A stretch of 64,000 bases of DNA from Geodermatophilus sp. YIM 151500 (GCF_025716945.1 NZ_JAOVZT010000001.1:617648-681647), one strand, 5' to 3'; numbered from the stretch's first letter, positions 1 through 9,143 are shown. The notes: a model not told the origin generated them from the sequence alone. Numbers and translations: made by a program.

Positions 1-79
1 GGCCGCGTCACCGGCCGCGTCACCGGCCGCGTCACCGGCCGCGTCGCCGGCCGCGTCACCGGCCGCGTCGCCGGCCGCG
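1..79. repeat. 12-bp tandem repeat at the window edge
   Basis: Six complete copies of a 12-bp unit (ggccgcgtcacc, with a/g variation at position 10) run from base 1 to 72, and a partial seventh copy follows. The array is cut by the window edge. In the frame of the downstream lipoprotein gene it reads as a GRVT/GRVA repeat without a stop, so it could be the coding tail of an upstream gene or an intergenic repeat. The sequence does not decide this. Confidence 0.8.
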
Positions 80-132
80 CTCCGGCGGCGCGGCCCCCCG
101 CGCGCCCTCGCCTGCCCGGCCTCGGCGCCGTC

Positions 133-1236
133 GTGCCCGCCGTCCGCCGCACCGCCGCGGCCCTCGCCCTCGCGCTGGCGGCCGGCTGCACCGCGGGGAC
201 CACGCCGGGCCCCGCCCCGCCCGCAGAGCGGGGCCCGTTCAGCGAGCTCCTGGGCACCGTCGATCTCGACGCCGCCGTCGACGCCGACGTGCGCCTCTTC
301 GACCTCGCCGCCCTCCCCGGCGGCGGAGCGGTGGCCCTGCTCGGCGGCGACTCCGGTGACAGCCACCTCGTCGAGGTCGCGGCGGACGACAGCGGACCGG
401 GGATCGGCCTCGGCGTCGGCGGCGTGCGCCGCATCCCCGCCGTCCGTCCCGGCGCCGACGTCGTCGCCGCCCCCGACGGCGCCGTGCTCGTCGTCGGCAC
501 GAGCGAGGCGACCGGTGAGCTGCAGCTGCGCGCGGACGGCGGGACCACGCCGCTCGGCCCGCCCGCCGACGCCGTCGCGACCGCCCTCTCCCCCGACGGG
601 GACGACCTCTACGTCGGCGCCGGGGCCCGGCTGGTCCGGGTCGACCTGCCGACGCGGCGGACGACGGGCGTCGACGTCCCCGCCGCCGTCACGCACGTGG
701 CGACCGGCCCCGACGGCGGCCTCACCGCCCTGCTCGCACTCGACCGCGGCGACGCCGGACCCGGTGTCGCCCTCGTCCGGTACGACGCCGACCTGCGACC
801 GGCCGGTCCACCCGTCGACCTCGTCGCGGAGGGCAGCAGTGCCCGGCCCGCCGGCCTCCAGGTGACCGACGACGGCACCGCCGTCGTCGCCCTCGGCGAG
901 CAGGCCCCCGGCCCGTCGCGGCCGCGGCTGCTCACCGTCGACGACGGCCGCATCGCGACGGCGATCGACCTGCGCGGCACCGAGGACTCCGGCCTCGACC
1001 TCGCCGTCGACCCGGCCGGGCGCCACGCGCACGTGCCGCTGGCCGCCTACCAGGTCGAGCCGGCCGTGGTCACCTTCGACCTGGCGACCGGCGAGCGCGT
1101 CGGCGAGGTGGTCCTCTGCCCGACCGGGGCCGGCAGCCTCGGCGCCGTCGCGCTGGCCGCCGACGGCGGGACCCTCACCGTCTCCGGCGTCTGCCTGGGC
1201 GAGGGCCTGGCGACGACCGCCTTCGTCATCGGGTGA
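133..1236 (+). CDS. Predicted lipoprotein, beta-propeller-like
   Basis: The 367-residue product starts at GTG 133 with a lipoprotein signal peptide: RR at residues 5-6, a hydrophobic Ala/Leu stretch, then lipobox LAAGC with the modified cysteine at residue 19. It is therefore probably a lipid-anchored surface protein. The mature part has repeated blocks of the type VxxxPDG or LSPDGDxLYVG at spacings suggestive of WD40/YVTN-like propeller blades, with no enzyme motif that I recognise. The frame stays open upstream into the 12-bp repeat, so an earlier start cannot be excluded, but GTG 133 places the signal peptide correctly. The gene ends just before the converging diguanylate cyclase gene. Function unknown. 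Confidence 0.75.
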   Translation: MPAVRRTAAALALALAAGCTAGTTPGPAPPAERGPFSELLGTVDLDAAVDADVRLFDLAALPGGGAVALLGGDSGDSHLVEVAADDSGPGIGLGVGGVRRIPAVRPGADVVAAPDGAVLVVGTSEATGELQLRADGGTTPLGPPADAVATALSPDGDDLYVGAGARLVRVDLPTRRTTGVDVPAAVTHVATGPDGGLTALLALDRGDAGPGVALVRYDADLRPAGPPVDLVAEGSSARPAGLQVTDDGTAVVALGEQAPGPSRPRLLTVDDGRIATAIDLRGTEDSGLDLAVDPAGRHAHVPLAAYQVEPAVVTFDLATGERVGEVVLCPTGAGSLGAVALAADGGTLTVSGVCLGEGLATTAFVIG

Positions 1237-1280
1237 CCGGCGGCCCGGGGCCGCGGCCCGGGGCTCCCCCTGGAAGCTCG

Positions 1281-2525
1281 CTACGCCGACAGGTCCTCGT
1301 CCTCCACGACGTGCAGCACCCCGCGCCCGCGCTCCTTGGCGCCGTACATCGCGCGGTCCGCCACCGACAGCACCGCCTCGAGCGTCGTCCCCGGCCCGGC
1401 CATGGCCAGGCCGATGCTGGCCGAGATCCGCACGGTCCGCCGTCCCACGTCGACCTCGTCCACGAGGGCGGCCGCGAGCCGGTGGCCGAGGGTCTCCGCC
1501 GTGGCCCGGTCGACCCCGGGCAGGATGGCGGCGAACTCGTCGCCGCCCAGCCGCCCCACGACGGCCCCCGGGACGACGTCGAGGACGGAGCACCGCAGCC
1601 GGTCGGCGAGCCGCACGAGCAGCTGGTCACCGACGGCGTGCCCGCCGCGGTCGTTGACCTCCTTGAAGCGGTCGAGGTCGACGAACAGCACGGCGCCGCC
1701 CCCGTACAGGGCCGCCCGGCCGGCGTCCAGGAGGTGACCGCGGTTGGCCAGCCCGGTCAGGGGGTCCTGCCGGGCGGTGCGCAGCAGCGACCGCCGCCAC
1801 CCGTCGGCCTCGGTCGCGACGGCGGTGAGCCGGTCCACGGCCTCCCGCAGACCCAGCAGCTGCTGCGCGTCGGCCGACGGCGACAGCTCCCTCACCGCCT
1901 GGGCGAGCAGGTCGAGGACGGCGTCCAGGGGCTGCCGCGTCGCCACCGCCTCCAGCGCCCGCCCCTGGACGGCGAGCAGGCCGGCGTCCCACCGGTGCGC
2001 GGCCACCTGCCGCCGCAGGGAGAGCACGCTGCGCACGAGCCGGACCTGGATCTCCAGCACGTCCTGCTCCGCCGCGGTGAACTCCCGCGGCTCGTCGTCG
2101 AAGACGCCCAGCGAGCCGAGGACGAAGCCGTCCTCGTCGATCAGCGGCACACCCAGGTACGCGCGGATCGCGCCGGCCACCACGGCCGGGTTCTCCCGGA
2201 GGACCGGGTGGTCGAGCGCGTCGGGCACCCGCAGCGGGGCGCGCAGGGCCACGACGTACGCGCAGAACGAGAGCTCGTCGGCGACGTGCGAGTGCGGCGC
2301 GCCCACCCCGCGCTCGGCGGGGAAGCACTGCTCGTCCGGGCCGACGAGGTTGATGATCGCGATCGGCGCGCGCACCGCCCGCGCCATGTACGCCACCACC
2401 GCGTCGAGGTCCGAGACGCCGGCGTGGCCGGGCAGCCGGTAGCTGTCGATCGCCGCCAGGCGCTCCGGTTCGGCAACGGCCGGGCGGGGGTCGGGCAGGA
2501 CGGGCGACGGCACGCCGGTGGTCAC
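1281..2525 (-). CDS. GAF-domain diguanylate cyclase (GGDEF)
   Basis: The 414-residue protein has an N-terminal GAF sensor domain of the kind with FCAYVV and [19 protein letters not shown] (about residues 25-175), a short helical linker, and a C-terminal GGDEF domain beginning at DPLTGLANR. The active-site signature GGDEF is intact, preceded by VVGRL, and the metal/substrate region [12 protein letters not shown] is present, so it should make cyclic di-GMP from two GTP. I see no RxxD inhibitory site before GGDEF. There is no EAL domain; an EAL protein is encoded separately at 4175-5053. The start is GTG and the gene ends with TAG, which matters when judging the TAG at 18766-18768. Confidence 0.88.
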   Translation of the reverse strand: MTTGVPSPVLPDPRPAVAEPERLAAIDSYRLPGHAGVSDLDAVVAYMARAVRAPIAIINLVGPDEQCFPAERGVGAPHSHVADELSFCAYVVALRAPLRVPDALDHPVLRENPAVVAGAIRAYLGVPLIDEDGFVLGSLGVFDDEPREFTAAEQDVLEIQVRLVRSVLSLRRQVAAHRWDAGLLAVQGRALEAVATRQPLDAVLDLLAQAVRELSPSADAQQLLGLREAVDRLTAVATEADGWRRSLLRTARQDPLTGLANRGHLLDAGRAALYGGGAVLFVDLDRFKEVNDRGGHAVGDQLLVRLADRLRCSVLDVVPGAVVGRLGGDEFAAILPGVDRATAETLGHRLAAALVDEVDVGRRTVRISASIGLAMAGPGTTLEAVLSVADRAMYGAKERGRGVLHVVEDEDLSA

Positions 2526-2585
2526 GCGGCGGAACCCTAGCTGCCGACGGTCACCCGGTGAACACGCTGCGGCGCGCTTCCGGAA

Positions 2586-2603
2586 CGTTCATGTACCTGA
2601 ACG
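2586..2603. promoter_or_regulatory. Inverted repeat in a divergent promoter region
   Basis: CGTTCA and TGAACG arms of 6 bp are separated by 6 bp, within the 203-bp region between the divergent GGDEF gene (start 2525) and the reductase gene (start 2729). It could be an operator, but no regulator is encoded next to it, so the assignment rests on symmetry alone. Confidence 0.3.
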
Positions 2604-2728
2604 CCGGGCCCGCCCGCTCGCGCCCCGGCTCCTCCCGCGCCCCCGCCTGCGTCGGCGGGGACGGGCTCCCGCGAAGATCGTCAAGCGCTCAACCTGCGCC
2701 CACGCCGTTCGTCGCCCAGGCTGGGTGC

Positions 2729-3766
2729 ATGGCGAACGACACCTCCGGATCCGGCTACGTCGAGCAGGGCGGCTACGAGCGGGACACGCAGTACCTCGCC
2801 GACCGGATCACCGCCGACGGGTCGAGCGGCTGGCCGGTCGAGCCCGACCGCTACCGGCTGGTCGTCGCCCGCGCGTGCCCGTGGGCCAACCGTGCGGTCA
2901 TCGTGCGCCGGCTGCTGGGCCTCGAGGACGTCATCTCCATGGGCATCTGCGGTCCGGTGCACGACGAGCGCAGCTGGACCTTCGACCTCGATCCCGGCGG
3001 CCGCGACCCGGTGCTCGGCTACGAGCGGCTGGAGGAGGCCTTCCTCGCCCGCGACCCCGGGTATGCGAAGGGCATCACGGTGCCGGCGATGGTCGACGTC
3101 CCGACGGGAGCCGTCGTCACCAACGACTTCCCGCAGATGACGCTCGACTTCTCCACCGAGTGGGCGAAGTTCCACCGCGACGGCGCGCCCGACCTCTACC
3201 CCGACGAGCTGCGCGACGAGATGGACGACGTCATGCGGCGCGTCTACACCGAGATCAACAACGGCGTGTACCGCTGCGGCTTCGCCGGCGACCAGACGGC
3301 CTACGACGAGGCCTACGCGCGGTTGTTCGCCACCCTGGACTGGCTCGAGGAGCGGCTGTCCGGGCGGCGGTACCTGATGGGCGGGCACGTCACCGAGGCC
3401 GACGTCCGCCTGTTCACGACGCTCGCCCGCTTCGACGCCGTCTACCACGGCCACTTCAAGTGCAACCGGCAGAAGCTGGCCGAGTTCCCCGCGCTGTGGG
3501 GCTACGCGCGCGACCTGTTCCAGACCCCCGGCTTCGGCGACACCATCGATTTCCCGCAGATCAAGGAGCACTACTACGTCGTCCACGCCGACATCAATCC
3601 GACGCAGATCATCCCGGCCGGTCCCGACACGTCGGTCTGGTTGACCCCGCACGGCCGCGAGGAGCTCGGCGGGTCGCCCTTCGGCGACGGCACCCCGCCC
3701 GGACCGCCGTCGGCGGAGGAGACGGTGCCGGCCGAGCACGGGCCGGGCGGCATCCCGCACCGCTGA
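2729..3766 (+). CDS. Glutathionyl-hydroquinone-reductase-like GST-fold protein
   Basis: The 345-residue protein resembles the ECM4/YqjG family (Xi-class glutathione transferases, S-glutathionyl-hydroquinone reductases). The thioredoxin-fold domain carries the catalytic motif ACPWANR with Cys50, followed by GVYRCGF and the all-helical C-terminal half with RYLMGGHVTEADVRLF and HFKCN. Family members reductively remove a thiol from quinone conjugates. Most actinobacteria use mycothiol rather than glutathione, so the physiological thiol here is uncertain. I chose ATG 2729 because the family N-terminus begins close to that point; an ATG at 2558 is in frame but would add an unrelated low-complexity leader. 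A 22-bp sequence overlapping the stop is repeated downstream. Confidence 0.85.
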   Translation: MANDTSGSGYVEQGGYERDTQYLADRITADGSSGWPVEPDRYRLVVARACPWANRAVIVRRLLGLEDVISMGICGPVHDERSWTFDLDPGGRDPVLGYERLEEAFLARDPGYAKGITVPAMVDVPTGAVVTNDFPQMTLDFSTEWAKFHRDGAPDLYPDELRDEMDDVMRRVYTEINNGVYRCGFAGDQTAYDEAYARLFATLDWLEERLSGRRYLMGGHVTEADVRLFTTLARFDAVYHGHFKCNRQKLAEFPALWGYARDLFQTPGFGDTIDFPQIKEHYYVVHADINPTQIIPAGPDTSVWLTPHGREELGGSPFGDGTPPGPPSAEETVPAEHGPGGIPHR

Positions 3767-3813
3767 GCCCGGACCGGGTGGCTCTCCCGCGCCGCTGAGC
3801 CCGGACCGGGTGG
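3760..3813. repeat. 22-bp direct repeat over a gene end
   Basis: The 22 bp spanning the stop codon of the reductase gene (3760-3781) recur exactly at 3792-3813, a period of 32 bp. This looks like a small slippage duplication of the gene end. The second copy is noncoding. Confidence 0.75.
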
Positions 3814-3846
3814 CGTCCCCGCGCCCGGGGACCGTGGCCGGCGCGG

Positions 3847-4092
3847 TCAGCTCCCGGACTGCGGCGTCCAGGCCCCCGTCGACAGCTTCTGGAACACCAC
3901 GCCGAGGGCCTGCAGCAGCGTCAGGGACTCGAGTGTTCGCAGCCGCGAGGCCTCGGCCTGCACCTCGGCCCAGCTCACCTCCGGCGCGGACTCGCGGAAC
4001 AGCTTCCGCGCCTCGGCCAGGGCCTGGGAGACGCCGGTGAGGCAGACGTCGGGCCCGAACAGGGGCCGCACGCCGATCGGTTCGATGCGCAT
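3847..4092 (-). CDS. Small hypothetical protein (81 aa)
   Basis: An 81-residue frame starts at ATG 4092 and ends with TGA. The product is predicted helical (QALAEARKLFRE, EVQAEASRLRTLESLTLLQALGVVFQKL) with no signal peptide or membrane segment. I do not recognise a domain. It lies 82 bp downstream of the EAL gene on the same strand and could be cotranscribed with it. Amino-acid composition and codon positions look like a real gene, but the Shine-Dalgarno is weak and the size is small, so confidence is moderate. Confidence 0.5.
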   Translation of the reverse strand: MRIEPIGVRPLFGPDVCLTGVSQALAEARKLFRESAPEVSWAEVQAEASRLRTLESLTLLQALGVVFQKLSTGAWTPQSGS

Positions 4093-4174
4093 GGGCCCGA
4101 CGCTAGGAACCGGACCGCAAGGAATCCGCAGGGAAGCGGTGAGGAAGGCGCGAGATCCGCCGGCCGGCCGCGGA

Positions 4175-5053
4175 TCAGACGACGGCGGCCCGCTCCCGCT
4201 CCATGCCGTTGGTACTGCCCGTGAGGCACTCGGCCAGCGGATCGGCGGCGGCGAACAGCCACCCCTGCGCCGTCGGGCAGCCCATGCCGAGGAGCGCGGC
4301 CCGCTGCTCCTCGGTCTCCACGCCGACCACCGTCACCGCGAGGCCGGCCTCGCCGGCGAGGTCGACCAGCCGCTGGACGACGGCGCGGTCGCGGCCGCTG
4401 CCGAGGAAGCCGGCCACGTAGCAGCGGTCGATCTTCACCCCGTCGGCTGCGACCGCCCGCAGCCGCCGCAGCGAGATCCCGCTGCCGGCGTCGTCGACGA
4501 CGACCGCCACGCCGGCGTCCCGCAGCTGCCCGATCGGCCGCGCCGCGCCGTGCAGGTCGTCGACGACGAGCGCCTCGGGCACCTCGATCCGCACGAGCGA
4601 CGGCGGCAGGCCCGCCTTGCTGGCCGCGTCGACCAGCAGCTCGGGCAGGCCGGGCGCCAGCACCCGCTCGGCGCTCACGTTCACGTGCAGTGCGATGGCC
4701 GCCGCGTCGTGGCTGAGGGCTCGCCGGTGCGCGGCGAAGTCCGCGATCGCAGTGCGCAGCACCCAGTCGTCGAGCAGCGGCAGCTCGCCCGCGCGCGCCA
4801 GGTCGGCCAGGAAGGTCTCCGGCGTCAGCAGCCCGCCCCGCGGGTGCCACCAGCGGACCAGCGCCTCCACGGCGACCGGCGCCGCATCGGCGAGCCCGAC
4901 GAGCGGCTGGTACCGGAGCTGGAGCTCACCGCGTGCGGACGCGCGGCCGACGGTCGACTCGGCGTGCTCCACGGAGCGGGCGCTCCGGGGCGAGGGGATG
5001 TGCATGGCGGCTGCCTCGTGCTCCGCAGGGCCGGCGGGGGATCGGGAGTTCAT
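4175..5053 (-). CDS. EAL-domain protein (putative c-di-GMP phosphodiesterase)
   Basis: A single EAL domain of about 250 residues. The signature appears as VEALVRWWHP; other family blocks are present in order: HVNVSAERV, RIEVPEALVVDD, VVVDDAGSG, VKIDRCYV, VVGVETEEQ and QGWLFAAADPLAE. The fifth block normally reads DDFGTG and the KID block is intact, so metal binding is plausible although several positions are variant. The expected role is hydrolysis of cyclic di-GMP, opposing the GGDEF protein at 1281-2525. I chose ATG 5053 (292 aa). An ATG at 5005 has a better GAGG Shine-Dalgarno and also keeps the whole domain, so the start is uncertain; a longer frame to 5203 has an unconvincing Arg/Gly leader. 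Confidence 0.82.
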   Translation of the reverse strand: MNSRSPAGPAEHEAAAMHIPSPRSARSVEHAESTVGRASARGELQLRYQPLVGLADAAPVAVEALVRWWHPRGGLLTPETFLADLARAGELPLLDDWVLRTAIADFAAHRRALSHDAAAIALHVNVSAERVLAPGLPELLVDAASKAGLPPSLVRIEVPEALVVDDLHGAARPIGQLRDAGVAVVVDDAGSGISLRRLRAVAADGVKIDRCYVAGFLGSGRDRAVVQRLVDLAGEAGLAVTVVGVETEEQRAALLGMGCPTAQGWLFAAADPLAECLTGSTNGMERERAAVV

Positions 5054-5221
5054 ACCGGAGGGACACGCTACGGAGTGGGACGCCGGCGGAGTGTCGCCCG
5101 AGCCGGGGTCGCCACCCTCCCGGGTCAGGCGCCCGCCGTCGCGGCGATCGGCCGGCCCGCCGTCCCGACGGCACAGCGCGGGAGACCGCCGTCCCGATCG
5201 CACGCCTGGGCGGCGCCGGCA

Positions 5222-6634
5222 TCAGACCGCCGTCGGCATCCGGTCCGACGGGCGGCGGCGGACCGAGCGCACCGTGCGCACGGCGTTGCGGGCCCGGTCG
5301 AAGACCGGCCCGGTGTCCCACAGCGGCCGTCCCGGCCGCACCGGCGCGGCGGCGGTCGGCACCGGCGCCTCGGCCGCCCGGGCGGCGGCCAGCGCGGTCG
5401 CCTCGGCCTCCGCGAGCGCCGCCCGCCGCCGGGCCAGGATGGCCTCCTTGCGGCGGTCGATCCGCTCCCGCTCGGCCAGCACGAGCAGCTCCTCGTTGGC
5501 CATGGCCACGGTCCGGCGCGACTGCTGCTGCAGCTCCTCGATGTCGACGTCACCGGCATCGCGCAGCGCGGCCAGCCGGTCGTAGGCGCTCGGCGGGCCG
5601 AAGTTGAGCAGCAGCTTCATCAGCACCGGCAGGATCTCGATGCACATGAACAGCAGCGAGAGCATGGCCTGTGCCGCCGCGAGCGTGGCGTTGCGGTCAC
5701 CGAGGCGATCGAGCGCCTCCAGCCGCATGAGCAGCCCGCCGGCGCCCTCGTTGGTCGCGTCGAACGCGTCCTGCAGGCGGTCCTGATCGGCGGTGAGCCG
5801 GGTCAGCTCGGCCTTGTCGGTGGCCAGCGACGCCGCGGCCAGCTCGGCACTGCGCGCCTCGGCCGCCGCGGCCGCCGCCGTCGCCGCGTCGAGCTCCGCG
5901 CGGGCGCTGTCGACCGCGGACGCCTGCGCGTCGGCGGCCGCGCGGGCCTGCTGGAAGGCCAGGCCGGTGCCCGCGTCGCCGGTGCCGCAGGTGCCGTCGA
6001 GCTCGCACTGCGCCCTGGCCTCGAGCTCGCGCTCGGTGCCGACGGCCGCGTCGTAGGCGGCCTGCTTGGCGGCCAGCTCGCCCTGCACGTCGGCCAGCTC
6101 GGGATCGCTCCTGCCCCCGCTGGCGACGATGGCCTCTCCGTCGGCGATCCGCTGCTCCAGCTCGGGCAGGTGGGCGAAGCGCGCGTCGCCCTCCAGCCCG
6201 GCGCGGTAGGCGTCGGCGGCCTCGGCCTGCATCGTCACGATCTCGGTGTCGATCTCGCGGTGGAACACCTGCAGCGTCAGCGGCGTCGCGATGACGACGC
6301 CCAGCACGAGGGCCAGCCCGACCCGCGGGACGGCGAGCAGCAGGTTCCGCTTGAGCGACGCGTCGTGCGCCATGCCGACCAGGAGCATCCGGTCGAGGTT
6401 GACCACGACGGCGCCCCAGCCCAGGCCGACCAGCAGGGCCAGCGGCCACCAGACGCCCAGCGCCATGGCGACGGCGAACGCCGCCGACAGCACGGCCAGC
6501 CCGCCGGTGCTGAGCAGCACGCCGCCCAGCGCGACGAACCGCGGCCGCGCGCCGGGCGCCGCGGCCAGGACGTCGGGCCGCGCGCCGCCGAGCGCCGCCA
6601 GTCCGTTGCCGATCGACCGCAGTGGAGCTGCCAT
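5222..6634 (-). CDS. DUF4407 membrane protein
   Basis: The 470-residue protein has the layout of the DUF4407 family. Two membrane segments lie near the N-terminus (about residues 33-75), with the family-typical WGAVVVNLDRMLL just after them. A third hydrophobic segment lies about residues 100-120 (VGLALVLGVVIATPLTL). A long Ala/Glu-rich, coiled-coil-like region follows, then a fourth segment near 310-330 (LLFMCIEILPVLMKLL). A cytoplasmic Arg/Glu-rich tail follows. No biochemical function is known to me for the family. The divergent neighbour starts at 6938. Confidence 0.85.
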   Translation of the reverse strand: MAAPLRSIGNGLAALGGARPDVLAAAPGARPRFVALGGVLLSTGGLAVLSAAFAVAMALGVWWPLALLVGLGWGAVVVNLDRMLLVGMAHDASLKRNLLLAVPRVGLALVLGVVIATPLTLQVFHREIDTEIVTMQAEAADAYRAGLEGDARFAHLPELEQRIADGEAIVASGGRSDPELADVQGELAAKQAAYDAAVGTERELEARAQCELDGTCGTGDAGTGLAFQQARAAADAQASAVDSARAELDAATAAAAAAEARSAELAAASLATDKAELTRLTADQDRLQDAFDATNEGAGGLLMRLEALDRLGDRNATLAAAQAMLSLLFMCIEILPVLMKLLLNFGPPSAYDRLAALRDAGDVDIEELQQQSRRTVAMANEELLVLAERERIDRRKEAILARRRAALAEAEATALAAARAAEAPVPTAAAPVRPGRPLWDTGPVFDRARNAVRTVRSVRRRPSDRMPTAV

Positions 6635-6937
6635 GCAGAGCCATCCCCCAGGCGACGGGGGTCGTGGAGCAGCCGCCGCCTCCCCTGCCTCATCGGCAGT
6701 CCGGGCAGGTCACCGAACGACCAGGTCGGTGATCGCCGTCGCACGGCCGATCAGGAGCCGGCACCGCTCCGGCGGCTCCCGGAGCCACCCCTGCCCGGTG
6801 CGTCGGCGGAGGCCGACCGCCGCTGATAGCACGTCCCACGGCTGTCCGACCTCGGCCGGCGGGCCGGGCCTGTGGACGCCGTCCCCGCCTGTGGACGGCG
6901 CCCGCGCGACGACGCCCTCCGGTGCAGGGTCCGGCGC
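6635..6937. other. 303-bp divergent intergenic region
   Basis: This region separates the DUF4407 gene (minus) from the next plus-strand gene. It contains a direct repeat of a 14-bp segment beginning GCCTGTGGACG (near 6868 and 6887), but I see no convincing promoter, RNA gene or short reading frame. Confidence 0.5.
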
Positions 6938-7408
6938 ATGACGACTCCCCCGATGACCCAGGTGCCGGTCCGCTCCGGCCTCGCGCTGACCCGACGCTGG
7001 GCCGCGCTGCTCTCGCCGCCGGTGTTCTCCGCCCGCAGCCTCTGGATGACGTGGCTCGACGGCGACGGCGTCCAGCTACCGCTGGTGCTGCCGATCGACG
7101 ACTTCCCGTCCCGGCCGGACCTGGCGGCCCTCGACGGCCTGCGGCAACTGCACGACGACGGCCTGCGGCAACTGCACGACACCGTGGCGGAGCTGTACCT
7201 GGCCGATGGGGGCCACCTCGCCCTGGCGCTCTGCCGGCCCGGCGAGTGCGTCATGGACGGGGACGACGACGAGTGGGCCGAGCTCCTGCGCGAGGCGTTG
7301 GACGACCATCGGATCGACCAGACCTGGAGCCTGCACCTGGCCGCGGGTGGCCGGGTGGTGCCGCTCGTCGAGGCCCCCGCGCGGACCTGGGGCGGGCCGT
7401 CGTCGTGA
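6938..7408 (+). CDS. Hypothetical protein (156 aa) with internal duplication
   Basis: The soluble, acidic 156-residue protein from ATG 6938 begins MTTPPMTQVPVRSGLAL. It matches no family I can name. The sequence WLDGDGVQLPLVLPIDD and the acidic DGDDDEW segment suggest a compact globular protein. Residues 66-81 consist of an exact 8-residue duplication, encoded by a 24-bp tandem repeat. The stop overlaps the start of the next gene by 4 bp (GTGA), so the two are probably translated together. An ATG at 6872 is in frame but would add an Arg-rich leader of low plausibility. Confidence 0.65.
   Translation: MTTPPMTQVPVRSGLALTRRWAALLSPPVFSARSLWMTWLDGDGVQLPLVLPIDDFPSRPDLAALDGLRQLHDDGLRQLHDTVAELYLADGGHLALALCRPGECVMDGDDDEWAELLREALDDHRIDQTWSLHLAAGGRVVPLVEAPARTWGGPSS
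7133..7180 (+). repeat. In-frame 24-bp tandem duplication
   Basis: The 24 bp at 7133-7156 are repeated exactly at 7157-7180, duplicating eight codons (DGLRQLHD) without disturbing the frame. The copies show no divergence, so the event appears recent. Confidence 0.9.
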
Positions 7409-8085
7409 CGCAACCCGTGCGACCTGCGGACCGCAGCCGGCCCGTCGACGGCGTCGACGGCGTCGACGGCGCTGCGCCGGCGGTTCCCGCGCCGAGCTGG
7501 CGGGCGGGTCCGACGGCGAGCTGGCCGACCGGTCCCGCGGCGGGCCGGCCGGCTGATCCGGCGGCGGGCTGGCCGACCGATCCGACGGCGGGCGCCGGCG
7601 CGCCGCACCCACGGGCTGCGCCGCCGGAGCGCCCGGACGGCACCGTTCTGGAGCCCATACGCCGCCGCATCTCGCGGCGGGTGCTGGCCCTGGCCGTGGG
7701 GGCTCCGCTCCTCGTGGTGGTGACCTCCTTCGTGGCCTTCGACGCCCCCTCGGAGCCACCGAGCCCACGGGCGGCTGCCGAGGAGTACTTCGAGGCCATC
7801 ACCGCCGAGCGTTGGGACGTGGCCTGGGACCTGCTGTGCTCCGCCGACCGGCGGGACGAGCAGGCGCGCAGGCGCTACATCGACCACTGGGAAGAGTCCG
7901 CGCGCCTCCTGCCGCCCCTCGGAGATGACCCCTTCACCGCCGCGCGGGTTCGCCCTGACGAGCGATCCTCGGTGCCGGCCTTCTTCGTCGAGATGGTGCT
8001 GCCCGAGGACTACGGCTCACTTCCGCTCGGTGAGGTCCACGTCGTCTGGGAGGACGACGCGTTCCATGTCTGCTTCGACGCGTGA
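7405..8085 (+). CDS. Single-pass membrane protein with Pro/Ala-rich N-terminus
   Basis: The 226-residue product starts at GTG 7405, overlapping the previous stop. Residues 1-80 are low complexity (repeated VDG, then Pro/Ala/Gly/Trp blocks), residues about 90-108 form one transmembrane helix (VLALAVGAPLLVVVTSFVAF), and the rest is an extracytoplasmic domain beginning AAAEEYFEAITAERWDVAWDLLC. This start resembles NTF2-like/DUF4878-type domains found behind membrane anchors in actinobacteria, but I cannot name the family firmly. It probably works with the preceding cytoplasmic protein. The DNA of the N-terminal part contains 9-bp repeats (GTCGACGGC three times near 7443). Confidence 0.65.
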   Translation: MTQPVRPADRSRPVDGVDGVDGAAPAVPAPSWRAGPTASWPTGPAAGRPADPAAGWPTDPTAGAGAPHPRAAPPERPDGTVLEPIRRRISRRVLALAVGAPLLVVVTSFVAFDAPSEPPSPRAAAEEYFEAITAERWDVAWDLLCSADRRDEQARRRYIDHWEESARLLPPLGDDPFTAARVRPDERSSVPAFFVEMVLPEDYGSLPLGEVHVVWEDDAFHVCFDA

Positions 8086-8214
8086 CGGCCCCTGATGTCC
8101 CGGAGGCCTCCGTCCGCGCCCTGGGAGTCGTGCCTCCCGCGTTGACGCGGTGGCCGAGTCGTGCCCCGCGTGACGGGGTCGGAGAGCCGCCCCCCGCCGT
8201 GGCACCGGTGAACG

Positions 8215-8946
8215 TCAGACGACGCGGATGCGCAGCCGGCGGAAGCCGCGCCCCTTGTTCTCCATCTTGGTCACCTCGACCCGGCCGACCATCGACGTCG
8301 AGGCGACGTGCGTGCCGCCGTCCGCCTGGGTGTCCAGCCCGACGATGTCGACGATCCGCACCACCTCGATGTCCGGCGGCAGCAGGTTGGTCGCCGTCCG
8401 GATGATGTCCGGGATCGCGAACGCCTCGTCCCGCGGCAACGTCTTCACCTCGATCGGCCGGTCCGCGGAGATCTCGGCGTTGACGGCCTCGGCGACGCGG
8501 TCCTTGAAGTCGGCGGGCACCTCGGCGAGGTCGAAATCCATCCGGGCGGTCAGCGGCTCCATGTTCCCGCCGGTCACCAGGGCACCGAAGTCGCGGAACA
8601 CCACACCGGTCAGCACGTGCAGCCCGCTGTGCGTGCGCATGAGCTGGGTGCGCCGCTCGTCGTCGAGCGCTCCTCGGACCGCGGTGCCGACCGGTGGCAC
8701 CGGATCGCCCTCGACCGGGACGAGGTACAGCTCGTCACCCTTGCGCGTGCCGGCGATGCGCGTGCGGACCCCACCCCACAGCAGCACGCCCTCGTCCGGC
8801 GGCTGCCCGCCACCGCCGGGGTAGAAGGCCGACCGGTCGAGCACGATGCCCTGATCCGGGTCGGCCGACAGCACGACGGCGTCCCACTCGCGCAGCGTGG
8901 CGTCGTCCAGGTCGAGTCGGTGGGTGTGCCCGTGCGCAGTGGTCAT
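8215..8946 (-). CDS. AlaX-like alanyl-tRNA editing protein
   Basis: The 243-residue protein from ATG 8946 resembles free-standing AlaRS editing domains, which hydrolyse mischarged Ser- or Gly-tRNA(Ala). Family features include FYPGGGGQPPDEG, the first zinc motif HSGLH (His106, His110) and the closing block GGTHVASTSMVGRVEV. The second zinc motif, normally CxxxH, reads DGGTH (Asp209, His213), so Asp replaces the usual Cys ligand. I chose ATG 8946 over an upstream in-frame start at 8994 because the family begins close to this Met. The gene faces away from the HNH gene that follows. Confidence 0.85.
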   Translation of the reverse strand: MTTAHGHTHRLDLDDATLREWDAVVLSADPDQGIVLDRSAFYPGGGGQPPDEGVLLWGGVRTRIAGTRKGDELYLVPVEGDPVPPVGTAVRGALDDERRTQLMRTHSGLHVLTGVVFRDFGALVTGGNMEPLTARMDFDLAEVPADFKDRVAEAVNAEISADRPIEVKTLPRDEAFAIPDIIRTATNLLPPDIEVVRIVDIVGLDTQADGGTHVASTSMVGRVEVTKMENKGRGFRRLRIRVV

Positions 8947-9143
8947 TGCTGCATGCTGCCCGGCGCACCGACCCATCGGCAGCCCGCCCGGCACCGTGAC
9001 GAGGGACGCCGGCCTGAGCTGCGGAAACTGTCGTACCCGTCTTCTACGGTGCGGTCATGTGGGCAGACGAGCCGCCGCGGGAACCCGTCGAGTGGACGCC
9101 GTGCCCGGTGCTGCCCTAAGACCTCGCGCCGGAGCTGTCCGAC

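Noticed and set aside
4037-6826. Long antisense open frame of 929 codons on the plus strand
   Set aside because: It is the opposite-strand shadow of the EAL and DUF4407 genes, with His/Arg/Gly/Pro-rich low-complexity composition typical of antisense frames in GC-rich DNA.
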